From CAJPPJ01 sp963536495 (GTDB lineage Bacteria > Bacillota_I > Bacilli_A > RF39 > UBA660): a stretch of DNA of 13,041 nt. Under the pieces are notes generated by a model that saw only the letters and a list, made by a program, of their open reading frames with translations, did no database searches and was not told the origin of the DNA. The stretch covers positions 1 to 13,041 of the forward strand of contig CAUTAF010000016.1 in the NCBI GenBank assembly GCA_963536495.1, given 5' to 3'. The position numbers were made by a program, and so were the translations under genes. Position 1 is the stretch's first letter; every line of letters starts with the position of its first letter. This document shows positions 12,079-13,041 of the stretch, in pieces.

Positions 12079-13041
12079 TTATTCGATAACTTTAGTAACG
12101 TTTCCAGCTCCAACAGTTCTTCCACCTTCACGAATAGAGAATTTTGTTCCGTCTTCGATAGCGATTGGGTGAATTAATTCAACTGTCATTTCGATATTAT
12201 CTCCTGGCATTACCATTTCAGTTCCTTCTGGAAGTTCGATAACCCCAGTAACATCAGTTGTTCTAAAGTAGAATTGTGGACGATATTCATTCTTGAATGG
12301 TGTATGTCTTCCACCTTCTTCTTTAGTAAGTACATAAACTTGTGCTTTGAACTTGTGATGTGGAGTAACAGTTCCTGGTTTAGCTAATACTTGTCCTCTT
12401 TCAACTTGTTCACGAGAAATTCCTCTTAAAAGAACCCCAGCATTATCTCCAGCTTCAGCGCTTTCTAATTGTTTTCTAAACATTTCGATACCTGTAGCTA
12501 CTGTTTTTTGAGTTGGTCTAATACCTACTATTTCAACTTCATCGTTTACTTTTAATTTTCCTCTTTCAACTCTACCTGTAACAACAGTTCCACGTCCTGT
12601 AATTGTAAATACGTCTTCAATACTCATTAAGAATGGTTTGTCAGTATCTCTAACTGGATCTTGTATCCAAGAGTCTACTGCATCCATTAATTTGTCGATA
12701 CTTTCAACATATTTTGGATCACCTTCAAGTGCTTTAAGAGCTGATCCTCTAATTACTGGAGTATTGTCTCCGTCAAAATCATATTTCTTAAGTAAGTCTC
12801 TGATTTCTTCTTCAACTAAGTCTAACATATCTGGATCATCTACTTGATCACATTTGTTAATGAATACTACTATTCTTGGTACACCAACTTGTTTTGCAAG
12901 TAATAAGTGTTCACTTGTTTGAGCCATTGGTCCATCAGTTGCAGCAACAACTAATATACCTCCGTCCATTTGTGCAGCACCAGTTATCATATTTTTAACA
13001 TAGTCAGCGTGCCCTGGACAGTCAACGTGAGCATAGTGTCT
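12079..13041 (-). CDS. tuf: Elongation factor Tu, 3' part (5' end outside the window)
   Basis: EF-Tu carries aminoacyl-tRNA to the ribosome as a GTP complex in the cytoplasm. The 320 visible residues begin at RHYAHVDCPGHADYVKN and run to the C-terminal VTKVIE. The G3 motif DCPGH, the G4 motif NKCD and the G5 region GSALKA are intact. Domain 2 (from about FTITGRGTVVTGRVERG) and domain 3 (KAQVYVLTKEEGGRHTPF) are complete. By comparison with E. coli EF-Tu, about 73 N-terminal residues with the P-loop are cut off by the window edge. The reading frame is open through the edge, so this is truncation by the window, not a broken gene. Base composition is visibly less AT-rich than that of all the neighbours, as expected for a highly expressed conserved gene. 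Two terminators follow, which suggests it is last in its operon. Confidence 0.98.
   Translation of the reverse strand, partial: RHYAHVDCPGHADYVKNMITGAAQMDGGILVVAATDGPMAQTSEHLLLAKQVGVPRIVVFINKCDQVDDPDMLDLVEEEIRDLLKKYDFDGDNTPVIRGSALKALEGDPKYVESIDKLMDAVDSWIQDPVRDTDKPFLMSIEDVFTITGRGTVVTGRVERGKLKVNDEVEIVGIRPTQKTVATGIEMFRKQLESAEAGDNAGVLLRGISREQVERGQVLAKPGTVTPHHKFKAQVYVLTKEEGGRHTPFKNEYRPQFYFRTTDVTGVIELPEGTEMVMPGDNIEMTVELIHPIAIEDGTKFSIREGGRTVGAGNVTKVIE

Noticed and set aside
11883..12089. Plus-strand open frame across the tuf terminators
   Set aside because: It reads through two intrinsic terminators and into both neighbouring genes, is dominated by K, I and F, and lacks an initiation site.
12638..12847. 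Plus-strand open frame inside tuf
   Set aside because: It lies opposite the GTPase domain of EF-Tu, which is unambiguous. Such antisense frames are common in tuf genes.
1..13041. tRNA or rRNA genes, insertion sequences, prophage or CRISPR arrays
   Set aside because: I looked on both strands and saw no cloverleaf-compatible GC-rich segment, transposase, integrase, terminal inverted repeats or spaced direct repeats.

Overview
The window comes from a very AT-rich, low-GC Gram-positive-type bacterium. Every gene lies on the minus strand, so transcription runs from high to low coordinates. EF-Tu is of the Bacilli/Mollicutes type and tryptophan is read from TGG, so the standard bacterial code applies. 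An LCP protein, a glucosaminidase and a sortase-type C-terminus all point to a cell that keeps a wall, unlike true mycoplasmas. My best inference is an uncultured gut or animal-associated Bacilli lineage near the Mollicutes (RF39-like). No marker in the window names the genus.

Layout in transcription order. (1) 13041-12079: 3' part of tuf, the only housekeeping gene, closed by two tandem hairpin terminators (12070-12000). (2) 11964-10591: a membrane-tethered cysteine protease resembling the streptococcal IgG-cleaving enzyme IdeS/Mac-1 (peptidase family C66), with the catalytic residues conserved. (3) 10557-10038: a monocistronic unit with a near-consensus promoter, a possible operator, a six-G ribosome binding site, a 138-residue protein I do not recognise, and a terminator. 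(4) 10022-3488: a tight run of five genes ending at a terminator: two tandem paralogous type IV prepilin-like proteins, an SH3/glucosaminidase protein ending in a dockerin, a membrane-anchored cohesin protein, and a LytR-CpsA-Psr (LCP) protein with PASTA-like repeats. (5) 3425-78: a large sortase-anchored leucine-rich-repeat protein behind a (TA)13 tract that lies in its likely promoter, with its own terminator. A further gene appears to begin just past the left edge.

How it fits together. Everything below tuf except the 138-residue protein is predicted to be exported, so the region reads as a cell-surface island. The central inference is a minimal non-cellulosomal cohesin-dockerin pair. A secreted peptidoglycan glucosaminidase would be held at the membrane by the cohesin protein encoded 8 bases downstream of it, in the same operon as an LCP enzyme that attaches polymers to the wall and two pilin-like proteins. 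Flanking it are an IdeS-like protease, which suggests contact with host antibody, and an LRR adhesin-like protein with signs of phase-variable transcription. Secreted proteins carry even numbers of cysteines, except the protease, which has one, the catalytic one. This hints at extracellular disulfide formation.
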